Source of the DNA: Cochleicola gelatinilyticus
GTDB taxonomy: Bacteria > Bacteroidota > Bacteroidia > Flavobacteriales > Flavobacteriaceae
Length of the DNA stretch: 64,000 bases
Direction: 5' to 3'
Assembly: GCF_001637325.1 (NCBI RefSeq)
Contig: NZ_LRXL01000037.1
Location: 248,001 to 312,000 of the forward strand
In this document: positions 42,874 through 51,161 of the stretch, in pieces
Position numbering within the stretch: position 1 is the first letter of the stretch
Layout of the letters: each line of letters opens with the position of its first letter
The notes under the pieces: generated by a model
Seen by the model: the letters and a program-made list of their open reading frames with translations, nothing else
The model's database searches: none
What the model was told of the DNA's origin: nothing
Made by a program: the position numbers and the translations under genes

Positions 42874-44724
42874 ATGAAGAACATTGCTTTTATACTAGCT
42901 TTAGTAGGTTGTTTCAATTTCGTAATAGCTCAGGATGCAGATGCAGACTACGCAAAAAATAACTACACCAAAACCGAGACATATATAACGATGCGTGACG
43001 GTGTAAAACTGTTTACAGCTATTTATACGCCAAAAGATACTTCAAAAAAATATCCAATCCTTTTTCAACGTACTCCGTATAGTTGTCGCCCCTATGGAGA
43101 AGATCAGTTTCGATCTAAAGTTGGTCCAAACGAATTTATGATGAAAGAAGGAAATATAGTTGTTTATCAAGACGTACGTGGACGTTGGAATAGTGAAGGT
43201 GTGTACGATAACATGCGAGCTTATATTCCAAATAAGACTGGGAAACAGGTAGATGAAGCTAGTGACACCTACGACTCAATCGAATGGCTTGTAAATAATG
43301 TGCAGAATAACAACGGTAACGTGGGTATCTGGGGAATCTCGTACCCAGGCTTTTACTCAACATATTCCTTGTTAGACGCTCATCCCGCATTAAAAGCAGT
43401 ATCGCCGCAAGCGCCCATCGGTGATTTCTTTTTCGACGATTTCCACCACAATGGAGCCTACTTATTAAGTTACTGGAGAGCGACTACGGTTTTTGGATAT
43501 GAAAAGACAAAACCAGTAAAAGAGGCTTGGTATTCAAGTCCCGAACTTGGTACTGAAGATCAGTATCAATTCTTTTTAGATGCCGGTCCGTTATCGAATC
43601 TTGACAAATATTACAAAGAAGATAATGTGTTTTGGCAACAATTAAAAGAACATCCAAATTACGATGAATTTTGGCAGTCACGTGGCATTATTCAGCATTT
43701 AAAAAATATTAAACCAGCTGTAATGACGGTAGGAGGGTTGTTCGATGCGGAAGATCTTTATGGTCCGTTTGAAACCTATGAGAATATTGAAAAAAACAGT
43801 GACACTTATAACACCGTTGTTTTTGGTCCGTGGAGTCATGGAGATTGGGCGCGTGATAAAGAACGACAAGCAATTGGGAATGTTTATTTTGGTGATTTTA
43901 TTTCTAGAGACTTTCAGCGTGATATCGAAACCAAATTTTTTAATCATTTTTTAAAGAACAACGGAAAGGGAGAAACGGGTTTGCCAGAGGCATATATGTA
44001 CGATACAGGAAGCAGAGCTTGGAAATCGTATACAGAATGGCCTCCAAAACAGGCAGAAAAGAAAACATTTTACCTTCAGAATGGTGAAGATCTTTCAGAA
44101 CAAGCGGGTAGTGCCACGGCTTTTTCAGAATTTATTAGTGATCCTAAGAAACCGGTTCCGTATTCCGAAGACATTAAAATGGTGTTTACACCAAGAAAAT
44201 TCATGACCGATGATCAACGGTTCGCAGCTCGACGTCCCGACGTGCTTACATTTGAAACACCGGTGCTTACGGAAGACATGAAAATGACCGGGGATATTAT
44301 GGCAAAATTAAAAGTTGCTACTACTGGTACTGCTGCCGACTGGGTGGTAAAAATAATAGATGTGTACCCGCACGATGCACCCGATTACGAAGAAACCCAA
44401 GAGTATTTAAAAATGAGCAATTACCATATGTTAGTACGCAGTGAAGTGATGCGAGGTCGATTTAGAGATAGTTTCAGCGATCCGAAGCCTTTTACTCCAA
44501 ACGAGAAAACAAATGTAACGGTAAAACTACAGGACATTCATCATACTTTTCTGAAAGGACATAAAATTCAGATTCAGGTGCAGAGTACATGGTTTCCGTA
44601 TATCGACTTGAATCCGCAAACCTATGTTCCTAATATTTTTGAAGCGAAAGAAACCGACTTTAAAAAACAAACACATAAGGTATTCGAAGACTCTTCTATA
44701 GAGTTTATGATGCTTAAGCAGTAA
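42874..44724 (+). CDS. CocE/NonD-family exported hydrolase (X-Pro dipeptidyl-peptidase-like)
   Basis: Serine hydrolase of the alpha/beta fold, 616 aa, with a signal peptide ending in VIAQ. The nucleophile serine is in the elbow GISYPG; the oxyanion region RTPYSC and the DVRGRWNSEG segment precede it; an acid (GGLFDAEDLYGP) and a catalytic histidine (GPWSHGDWARD) follow. The C-terminal third is the jelly-roll X-Pro dipeptidyl-peptidase C-terminal domain ending IQVQSTWFPYIDLNPQ. Members hydrolyse esters, beta-lactam acyl side chains or peptides; the substrate here is unknown. Co-transcribed with dsbD (3-base gap). Confidence 0.9.
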   Translation: MKNIAFILALVGCFNFVIAQDADADYAKNNYTKTETYITMRDGVKLFTAIYTPKDTSKKYPILFQRTPYSCRPYGEDQFRSKVGPNEFMMKEGNIVVYQDVRGRWNSEGVYDNMRAYIPNKTGKQVDEASDTYDSIEWLVNNVQNNNGNVGIWGISYPGFYSTYSLLDAHPALKAVSPQAPIGDFFFDDFHHNGAYLLSYWRATTVFGYEKTKPVKEAWYSSPELGTEDQYQFFLDAGPLSNLDKYYKEDNVFWQQLKEHPNYDEFWQSRGIIQHLKNIKPAVMTVGGLFDAEDLYGPFETYENIEKNSDTYNTVVFGPWSHGDWARDKERQAIGNVYFGDFISRDFQRDIETKFFNHFLKNNGKGETGLPEAYMYDTGSRAWKSYTEWPPKQAEKKTFYLQNGEDLSEQAGSATAFSEFISDPKKPVPYSEDIKMVFTPRKFMTDDQRFAARRPDVLTFETPVLTEDMKMTGDIMAKLKVATTGTAADWVVKIIDVYPHDAPDYEETQEYLKMSNYHMLVRSEVMRGRFRDSFSDPKPFTPNEKTNVTVKLQDIHHTFLKGHKIQIQVQSTWFPYIDLNPQTYVPNIFEAKETDFKKQTHKVFEDSSIEFMMLKQ

Positions 44725-44739
44725 TTCGAATTTTATGCT

Positions 44740-45180
44740 ATGAAAAAAAGCACCTCGATTATATTCGGTTTTTGTTTAATTATTATCCTCGGATATGGAT
44801 GTAAAAATTCTACCAGAAAAGATAGTAAAGAAGCCAATAGCGCTACATCTAAAATAACCACATATTGTTTTCGAAATGAATTCCCTTTTAAAGAGGAGCC
44901 TTTAAAAAAGGACATTCAGGAATTAGTATTAACGGTCGAGGGAGATACTGTAAAAGGAGATTATAACTGGTTGCCTGCTGAAAAAGATCAACGCAGAGGA
45001 ACTTTAACTGGAAATATTGTAAATGATATTATTGAAGCCGAATACATTTTTATGCAGGAGGGGATGAAAGATACGGTGGAAATAAAAATCTTTATTACTG
45101 ATGAATCTGCAGAAATTTCTGGGGGAAGCCCTGAATTGGGATTAACTGCATCTCTTAGAAAAGTTGACTGTAACGAGTAA
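44740..45180 (+). CDS. Small lipoprotein of unknown function
   Basis: A 146-aa protein with a lipoprotein signal (lipobox LGYGC, Cys21). The remaining part is a small beta-rich domain (residues 40-145) with LVLTVEGDTVKGDYNWLPAEKD and LTGNIVNDIIEAEYIFMQEGM, a pattern of strands and turns like that of small lipocalin-like or META-type domains, but no family was fixed. It is the last gene of the tilS-dsbD-hydrolase unit (15-base gap) and is followed by a bidirectional terminator. Confidence 0.75.
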   Translation: MKKSTSIIFGFCLIIILGYGCKNSTRKDSKEANSATSKITTYCFRNEFPFKEEPLKKDIQELVLTVEGDTVKGDYNWLPAEKDQRRGTLTGNIVNDIIEAEYIFMQEGMKDTVEIKIFITDESAEISGGSPELGLTASLRKVDCNE

Positions 45181-45296
45181 TTAAGTTAACGAGTAAATAT
45201 AATAGGTTATATAACTTCAGAATAAATAAAGCTTCGTGCTGTTATAGTGCAGGTTTTTTAAACAAATCTACGTAGTGTAAAACAGGTTAAAAAAAT

Positions 45297-45326
45297 AAGC
45301 GTCTCAATTTTCATTGAGACGCTTTT
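45297..45326. terminator. Bidirectional terminator between the lipoprotein gene and the T9SS amylase gene
   Basis: Perfect 12-bp stem AAGCGTCTCAAT / ATTGAGACGCTT with a 4-base loop, A run before and T run after. It separates two convergent units. Confidence 0.85.
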
Positions 45327-45479
45327 AACAAACCTAACTTAGTAAATTTTATAATGTATTGATTAAACTTTCTATCCCCACAAAAAATTAACCTCAATAC
45401 ATATTCACTAATTCATGAATCAAATATAAGGTGGTATTTCAGTTTTTACTATACGTACTTACACGTATTTTATTTTTCA

Positions 45480-48293
45480 CTATTGTTTTATAAGCTTCAA
45501 AACGTATGTAAAGCCTTCATTTTTAAGATGTAAAAAATACAATCCTGTTGAAAGACTTTCTATCGAAATTTCAGAATTTAATGAGTAATCTTGAATTGAT
45601 TTAATTAAAGTTCCCAAACTGTTATATATTTTTACTTCAGAAAAATTTCTTGATAGATAAATTTTATTTTTAGCAGGGTTGGGATATAAAGTAAAATTAG
45701 CTTTATTTGGTTCTGGAGTTTCAAGTAATGAAGTTTCATTAGCAAATAAAAGATATTCACCGGGTTCTAATAAAATAGGTGCGTTTATATTGGTTACCTC
45801 AAAAGTGCTTCCGTCGTACATATTGTGCCAAGTACCCGTTTCTTGAAATTGAGGATCGATCGATTGCGGAACCACACCAAAGTTTCCTAAAATAGTAACA
45901 TATTTTATTTCGTCCCCAGTGGCAGAAAGATCCTGTAACTGAATTTTTTTCAAGCCATTATCATTGCCAACATCTAATGTGAAATCTGTTGTCCTAAAGA
46001 TGGAATTAAGCTGTGTGATTTTAATAAACTGGCTCCAAGCCGTGTAAACTTTTCTACGGTTGCTTCCATTAGCATATCCTATTTCAAAAGGAATCGGTTT
46101 CGGATTCACGCGACACCCTGGATCAATGGTTCCGTCTTCACAATAATTAATACTAAAATCGTAGCCTAGTTCTCCAAACTGCCAGATCATTTTAGGTCCG
46201 GGAATGGTAAAGTAAAAAGCACCGGCTAATTTTAGGCGATCTAGAGCGGTTTCCAAGTTTTTTACGTTGTAACTTCCATTGCTGTTTCCAAATTCCAAAT
46301 TTTTATAATTAAGCCGTTCTTCATCATGACTTTCCATGTAACCCACTCCAGAAGGTGTTTCCCATCCTCGATTTAGATACGATATTGAAGAGAAATCTGA
46401 AGTTGTATTGTACCCCATCGTAGCTTCGTTGTAATTGTAGTTATGATTGGTCCAAACCAACATACCCGGTTCGTCGGGAGCTGTGGTGCTTCGGTATTCA
46501 ATAAGTTCTGTTTCTTCGGAATTAGGAGCAAAATGTTCAAGAATGACATACGCTGAAGGATCTTCGGTACGAATTTCGTCGTACATGCGTTTCAACAAAG
46601 CAATTCGAGCAGCGTCGTAAGCTCCTCCATCTCCAGGTGTATTTGTAAACCCTTTTGTAAAATCGAATCGGTATCCATCGATCTTAAATTCCTCCAACCA
46701 GTACGCATTCATACGGTCTACATACGCTTGTGTGGCTTCCGATTCATGATCCATATCGTTAAAGAATTGAAATACGGGATTTGGATCACTTACGTTAAAA
46801 AACGGATTTTCCGCTGTTGGTGTTCCGGTATAACACCCATTACAATCGTTCCACATTCTAAAATACGGATTTTGTCCTGTGGCATGGTTATATACCACAT
46901 CTAGAATTACTGCGATTCCGCGCGAATGACAATCATCGATAAAAGCTTTAAAACTGTTTTTAGTTCCGTAGTACTTATCCAGCGCCATGTGAAACGATGG
47001 GTTGTACCCCCAACTAATATTGCCGTCGAATTCGTTTACAGGTAGTAACTCGATTGCATTTACATTAAGGTCTGCAATATAATCTAAACGGTCTGAAAGT
47101 GCTTCATAACTGTGCAGAGCATCGAAATCACGGATTAATAACTCATAGATTACAAGCTCTTCCTGTTTTGGACGCTCAAAGTTGGTAGTTTGCCATTCGT
47201 ACGGCGTTTCATTAACCACAAACCAGCTTACCGCATCGATTGTTTTTCCGGCAGGGTATTCCGGTCTGTTGGGAAAGGTAGTCTCAGTGATAAATACATC
47301 ATTAAATTCATCTAAAATAGCGGTAGAGTAGGGGTCTGCTATTTTTATTTCAGCATCTACTACGTACTGAAAAAGTACATTTGTATCCCCTGCATCAAGA
47401 TCGTTTAAAGTGATCCAGAAGCGGTCTGTTGTTGTGTCTTTATTCAGAAGAAATTCATTAGTTAACCGCCAGTTATTATCATTAAAATTTCCTGTTACAT
47501 GCACAAAATCTTTAAAGGGCGCATACAGCACAAGTGTTGCTGTGGAAGAGTCGTTTGGGTCGAGATTAATTCCGTCTTTCATACCTGCAGGTACTGGTAA
47601 TTCCTGTGGATCTGGGGTAAGTAGGACGTTGAATGTTTCAGAAATTACTTCTCCGCTAATAGGTTCGGTAATTACAAGTTCAAAAAAGATATCTTCGGAA
47701 ACAACATACGAATTAGAATAGTTTGTAATTCCATTTTGTGCGGGTTGCGCAGTACCATTGGCTAGTAGCTGAAAATTTGCCGGTACTGAAGAAACCGCTT
47801 CGATTTGAATAGAAGTTCCCGGATTCACAATTGTGTTTTCTTCTGAAGGTGTAATAAGCGAGGTTTGAAACGTTCCTACTTCTACCAAATGATCTTGTGT
47901 TTTTCGGTCTCCGTTGCCCATATTACTTCCGTCTTTCGCTTTGGCGAGCATTCCCATCCTGCCAATAGCTGAATCGTTATAAAAATCGGAAGGAGTTAAC
48001 GTATAGGAATAGGTATCGTTTCCATTATCGGTAAATTTCTGTACTTCATTCGAGTTCGTCCATTCGCCATTGGTAGGTGAATCTCCAGCAGGTTCATCGT
48101 TTTCATCGAAATACCATGCCCATAAATAGATATCGGTTTCACCCCATATGGATGGATCAATATTAGATACAGTAATGGTGATTTCCTCATCTGCATTAAA
48201 TGTAGCTGGTGTGATCGTAAACGTTGCATTTTGAACCTGTGCATTCCCCATAAACGGAGCAAGTACAAAAAGAATATAGAGTATATTTTTCAT
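45480..48293 (-). CDS. T9SS-exported GH13 alpha-amylase family protein
   Basis: Extracellular alpha-glucan hydrolase, 937 aa. A signal peptide (ending GNAQ) is followed by two beta-sandwich regions (about 20-235), a CBM48-like domain (about 240-345) and the GH13 barrel with nucleophile Asp544 (GYRFDF), acid/base Glu586 (ILEHFAP) and Asp657 (ESHDEERL). The last 70 residues are a T9SS type A sorting domain (LYPNPAKNKIYL ... LYFLHLKNEGFTYVLKLIKQ). It lies 86 bases after the susE-like gene, with a hairpin terminator between, and acts before SusCD import. Confidence 0.95.
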   Translation of the reverse strand: MKNILYILFVLAPFMGNAQVQNATFTITPATFNADEEITITVSNIDPSIWGETDIYLWAWYFDENDEPAGDSPTNGEWTNSNEVQKFTDNGNDTYSYTLTPSDFYNDSAIGRMGMLAKAKDGSNMGNGDRKTQDHLVEVGTFQTSLITPSEENTIVNPGTSIQIEAVSSVPANFQLLANGTAQPAQNGITNYSNSYVVSEDIFFELVITEPISGEVISETFNVLLTPDPQELPVPAGMKDGINLDPNDSSTATLVLYAPFKDFVHVTGNFNDNNWRLTNEFLLNKDTTTDRFWITLNDLDAGDTNVLFQYVVDAEIKIADPYSTAILDEFNDVFITETTFPNRPEYPAGKTIDAVSWFVVNETPYEWQTTNFERPKQEELVIYELLIRDFDALHSYEALSDRLDYIADLNVNAIELLPVNEFDGNISWGYNPSFHMALDKYYGTKNSFKAFIDDCHSRGIAVILDVVYNHATGQNPYFRMWNDCNGCYTGTPTAENPFFNVSDPNPVFQFFNDMDHESEATQAYVDRMNAYWLEEFKIDGYRFDFTKGFTNTPGDGGAYDAARIALLKRMYDEIRTEDPSAYVILEHFAPNSEETELIEYRSTTAPDEPGMLVWTNHNYNYNEATMGYNTTSDFSSISYLNRGWETPSGVGYMESHDEERLNYKNLEFGNSNGSYNVKNLETALDRLKLAGAFYFTIPGPKMIWQFGELGYDFSINYCEDGTIDPGCRVNPKPIPFEIGYANGSNRRKVYTAWSQFIKITQLNSIFRTTDFTLDVGNDNGLKKIQLQDLSATGDEIKYVTILGNFGVVPQSIDPQFQETGTWHNMYDGSTFEVTNINAPILLEPGEYLLFANETSLLETPEPNKANFTLYPNPAKNKIYLSRNFSEVKIYNSLGTLIKSIQDYSLNSEISIESLSTGLYFLHLKNEGFTYVLKLIKQ

Positions 48294-48308
48294 AGAAAAG
48301 TTGGATTA

Positions 48309-48348
48309 AAATAAAAAGAGGAAGAGATCAATATGAACCTTCCTCTTT
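48309..48348 (-). terminator. Terminator or attenuator between the susE-like and amylase genes
   Basis: Perfect 10-bp stem AAAGAGGAAG / CTTCCTCTTT with a 14-base loop. On the minus strand it is followed by a T-rich tail (TTATTTTAA). It lies inside the susC-susD-susE-amylase series and could reduce or condition amylase transcription. Confidence 0.7.
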
Positions 48349-48379
48349 AAGCTTAACAAAATTATGAATTAGCAATTTT

Positions 48380-49531
48380 TTATTGTAATTCGAGGGAGTA
48401 GGTATATGCTCTGGGATTGCTTAGATCGATTGTGATTAAATAAGTTCCACTTTCAGGAACAGCAATATCACCTCCGCCAAATACAAGATTATTATCGTCG
48501 CCTTCACCCATATTAATATCCCATGCATCATTCGCTCGGAATTTAATACGTAATACATTTTCTGCATCATCAGGGTCTACTCCTGCAACTAAATTGGTTG
48601 TGATTGTCCAAATTCGGGTAGTGGTATCAAAAGACATAGGTACACTAGCGTTCCATCCCGAACCATCTCCGGTTAGTCCGTTCCCAATAATTCCCCAATC
48701 TGTTTTAGTTGCAGAATAGGTAAGGTCGGTTGTATTTGCGTTGAGTAAGTAATATCCTTCACCATCTGGCACACCACAGTTTCCTTCGTCTTCAAGTGCC
48801 AATATTTGTGTGTAATTTCCATCAATTCCTGAAGCGTCACCATAATCAGGGTTCCCCCACATAAACGCACCATCGGCATTCGGTTCAACCAGTTTAAACA
48901 TGTCGATTAAATATACGAACCCTTCATAATTAGTGTTTCCAATGTCTTCAGATTGTAAATAAGGTACAAAAGGTACTCCAGAGTTTTCGTCAGGGTTCCA
49001 ATCTTGGTGTGGTCCTGGTACTGCTAATCTTGGTAATGCAGCTTCTTCATCTTCCGTAGTTTCAGGAAGCACCAGTACTAAACCTACAGCATCTGAAAAT
49101 GTTTCAAGACCACCGGCACCTACATATCCTCGCAAGCGCATGTAAATCGTTCCAGTGTTAGGTGCATCGGTAGCAGGATCATTATCTAATCCGATTTCCG
49201 AAGCATACCCTAATAATTGTCCTACAGTTACACCAAGCTCGGTTGAAGTGGTGGTTCCCACCGAAATAACTTCGGTAAAATCTGATGTGTTTGATTTTTC
49301 AAGATCATAAGAAACATTTGTTTCTGTTCCAAAATCGGCGGCATTCCAAGTAAAACGCTCGGCAAGGTTTCCGGCAGTAGCATTGGTTAATACATATTCT
49401 GAAGAGGTCGTATTGGTGAAGGCAAGTCCATCTGCCTCTTGCGCTGTAAATATAACATCATCCTCTGTTTCGCATGCATTGAAAGCAACTAAGGCAACCA
49501 AGGCACATAGTATAATTGATATTTTTTTCAT
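48380..49531 (-). CDS. SusE-like starch-binding outer membrane lipoprotein
   Basis: Surface glycan-binding lipoprotein, 383 aa. The lipobox is FNAC near residue 19, followed by acidic residues (ETEDD), a common surface-export signal in Bacteroidetes. The N-terminal part (about 25-150) is an Ig-like SusE domain (FTWNAADFGTETNVSYDLEKS). The C-terminal part has two repeated beta domains, of the SusE/SusF starch-binding type (ILALEDEGNCGVPDGEGYYLLN; WNASVPMSFDTTTRIW). Located 22 bases after susD, so in the same transcript. Confidence 0.88.
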   Translation of the reverse strand: MKKISIILCALVALVAFNACETEDDVIFTAQEADGLAFTNTTSSEYVLTNATAGNLAERFTWNAADFGTETNVSYDLEKSNTSDFTEVISVGTTTSTELGVTVGQLLGYASEIGLDNDPATDAPNTGTIYMRLRGYVGAGGLETFSDAVGLVLVLPETTEDEEAALPRLAVPGPHQDWNPDENSGVPFVPYLQSEDIGNTNYEGFVYLIDMFKLVEPNADGAFMWGNPDYGDASGIDGNYTQILALEDEGNCGVPDGEGYYLLNANTTDLTYSATKTDWGIIGNGLTGDGSGWNASVPMSFDTTTRIWTITTNLVAGVDPDDAENVLRIKFRANDAWDINMGEGDDNNLVFGGGDIAVPESGTYLITIDLSNPRAYTYSLELQ

Positions 49532-49553
49532 TTTATTTTTACTTTAAATTATA

Positions 49554-51146
49554 TTAATAACCTGGGTTTTGTTCTAAGTTGGTATTTACACCAATATCTG
49601 TTGCCGGAATAGGCATCACGTCTCTAAAAGCTTCGGTAGTTGCTCCTTGTGGTACGTTTCCTTTGAAAGGCCAAATACCTTGATCTGAGAATTGTCCAAA
49701 ACGAATAAGATCGGTTCTTCTGTGACATTCCCAGTGTAATTCACGGGATCGTTCCGAAAGTAGAAAATCAAGTGTAAGATCTGAGTTAGTTATGTTCCCG
49801 TCGGTATTTCCGTAGGCTCTTTCACGAAGTTCATTAACATAGTCTACTGCAGTACCAAGGCTTCCACCACCACCGCGAACTACTGCTTCCGCATACATTA
49901 AGTATACATCTGCCAATCGGAACATTGGGAAATCGGTGTCGGGATGATCTCCCGGATCACTTCCCGGGTTTCCGTCTACATCAACATTTCGGTATTTAAT
50001 TACAGCATATCCATCTGTAAAATCTGATATGTCATCGATCTCTTTTGTTTGTCCGTCTGTATAAAAATTAGCACGTCCATCTGCAGAATTTTCTTCCCCT
50101 TCAAATTGCTCTACAAAAGTTGATGTGGTTCGAACTCCTGCCCAGCCACCATTGATTCCGAAAAAATCAGGATCCATAGAACCTCCTACGGGGGCGTGTA
50201 CCATAAATGTCATTCCTCCAAACGATTGTGTGTTTAAACCATCAAATGGAATCGCAAAAATTGTTTCCTGTTGTGAACCATTGCTGTCATTGTCTGCAAG
50301 AAAGAGGTTTCCGTAGGGAACCTGAGCAATACTATATCCTGCACCAATTGTTCTTTCGGCGTACGTTATTGCATCATTATATCTAGCAGAGCCTGTATAG
50401 ACTTCCGCATTTAAATATAGTTTGGTTAGCAAGGTCCAGACAGCTGCCTGATCTGCACGACCGTATTCATTTTGTTTTGCTCCAATGATCTCATCCTCTA
50501 TGGCTAATAATTCACTTTCGATGTAAGTAAATAAATCGGCTCTTTGAATTTGCTCTGGAAGAAAAGCTCCCACAGGATCTTCTTCAGTAACAAAAGGAGG
50601 GTTTGCATATAAGTCCATCGTATGCCAATAGGTGAGGGCTCGCATGAAACGCGCTTCTGCACGGTAATTCTCTATCTGCGTTCGTAATTCACCAGTTACG
50701 CCTCTCCCATCTAAAAGGTCGGGGGTGGTTTGTCTAAGGAATTCATTACACAATGCTACCTGATAAAGAAATCGAGTATACATGGTTCGAATAAATTCAT
50801 TACCAGCCGTCCAGTTCTGGTAGTGTAGATCACGAAGTGTTCCATCATTCCAGGCGATGAGTGCTTCGTCTGTAGTTAATTCTTGCATCGACCAATATAG
50901 GCGCATGTAGTTGGAGAAACCTTCGTCCAGTCCTTCAAGATCGGGATTTCCCGCTGGTCCTTCTTGACCGCTTAATGACAATCCTGCGTAGATCTTAGCT
51001 ATAAAGGCTCTGTAAGAAGCCGGATCATTAAAAACATCGGCAGAAGTATCTCTATCGTCTTCCGGTGTTAGTTCTAGGTCTTTTTCACAGGACACAAATA
51101 CGAGTGTCAAGCAAAAAACAAAGAGTATTTTTTTAATAGTGCTCAT
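49554..51146 (-). CDS. SusD/RagB-family outer membrane glycan-binding lipoprotein
   Basis: Lid lipoprotein of a SusCD importer, 530 aa. The lipobox is FVSC (near residue 20). The helical TPR-type core has the family markers: YRAFIAKIYAGLSLSGQEG, ALCNEFLRQT, EARFMRALTYWHTMDLYANPPFV and the C-terminal RELHWECHRRTDLIRFGQF. It binds oligosaccharides, here probably malto-oligosaccharides given the surrounding amylases. Fifteen bases separate it from susC. Confidence 0.96.
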   Translation of the reverse strand: MSTIKKILFVFCLTLVFVSCEKDLELTPEDDRDTSADVFNDPASYRAFIAKIYAGLSLSGQEGPAGNPDLEGLDEGFSNYMRLYWSMQELTTDEALIAWNDGTLRDLHYQNWTAGNEFIRTMYTRFLYQVALCNEFLRQTTPDLLDGRGVTGELRTQIENYRAEARFMRALTYWHTMDLYANPPFVTEEDPVGAFLPEQIQRADLFTYIESELLAIEDEIIGAKQNEYGRADQAAVWTLLTKLYLNAEVYTGSARYNDAITYAERTIGAGYSIAQVPYGNLFLADNDSNGSQQETIFAIPFDGLNTQSFGGMTFMVHAPVGGSMDPDFFGINGGWAGVRTTSTFVEQFEGEENSADGRANFYTDGQTKEIDDISDFTDGYAVIKYRNVDVDGNPGSDPGDHPDTDFPMFRLADVYLMYAEAVVRGGGGSLGTAVDYVNELRERAYGNTDGNITNSDLTLDFLLSERSRELHWECHRRTDLIRFGQFSDQGIWPFKGNVPQGATTEAFRDVMPIPATDIGVNTNLEQNPGY

Positions 51147-51161
51147 AGCTTATACTTTTTA

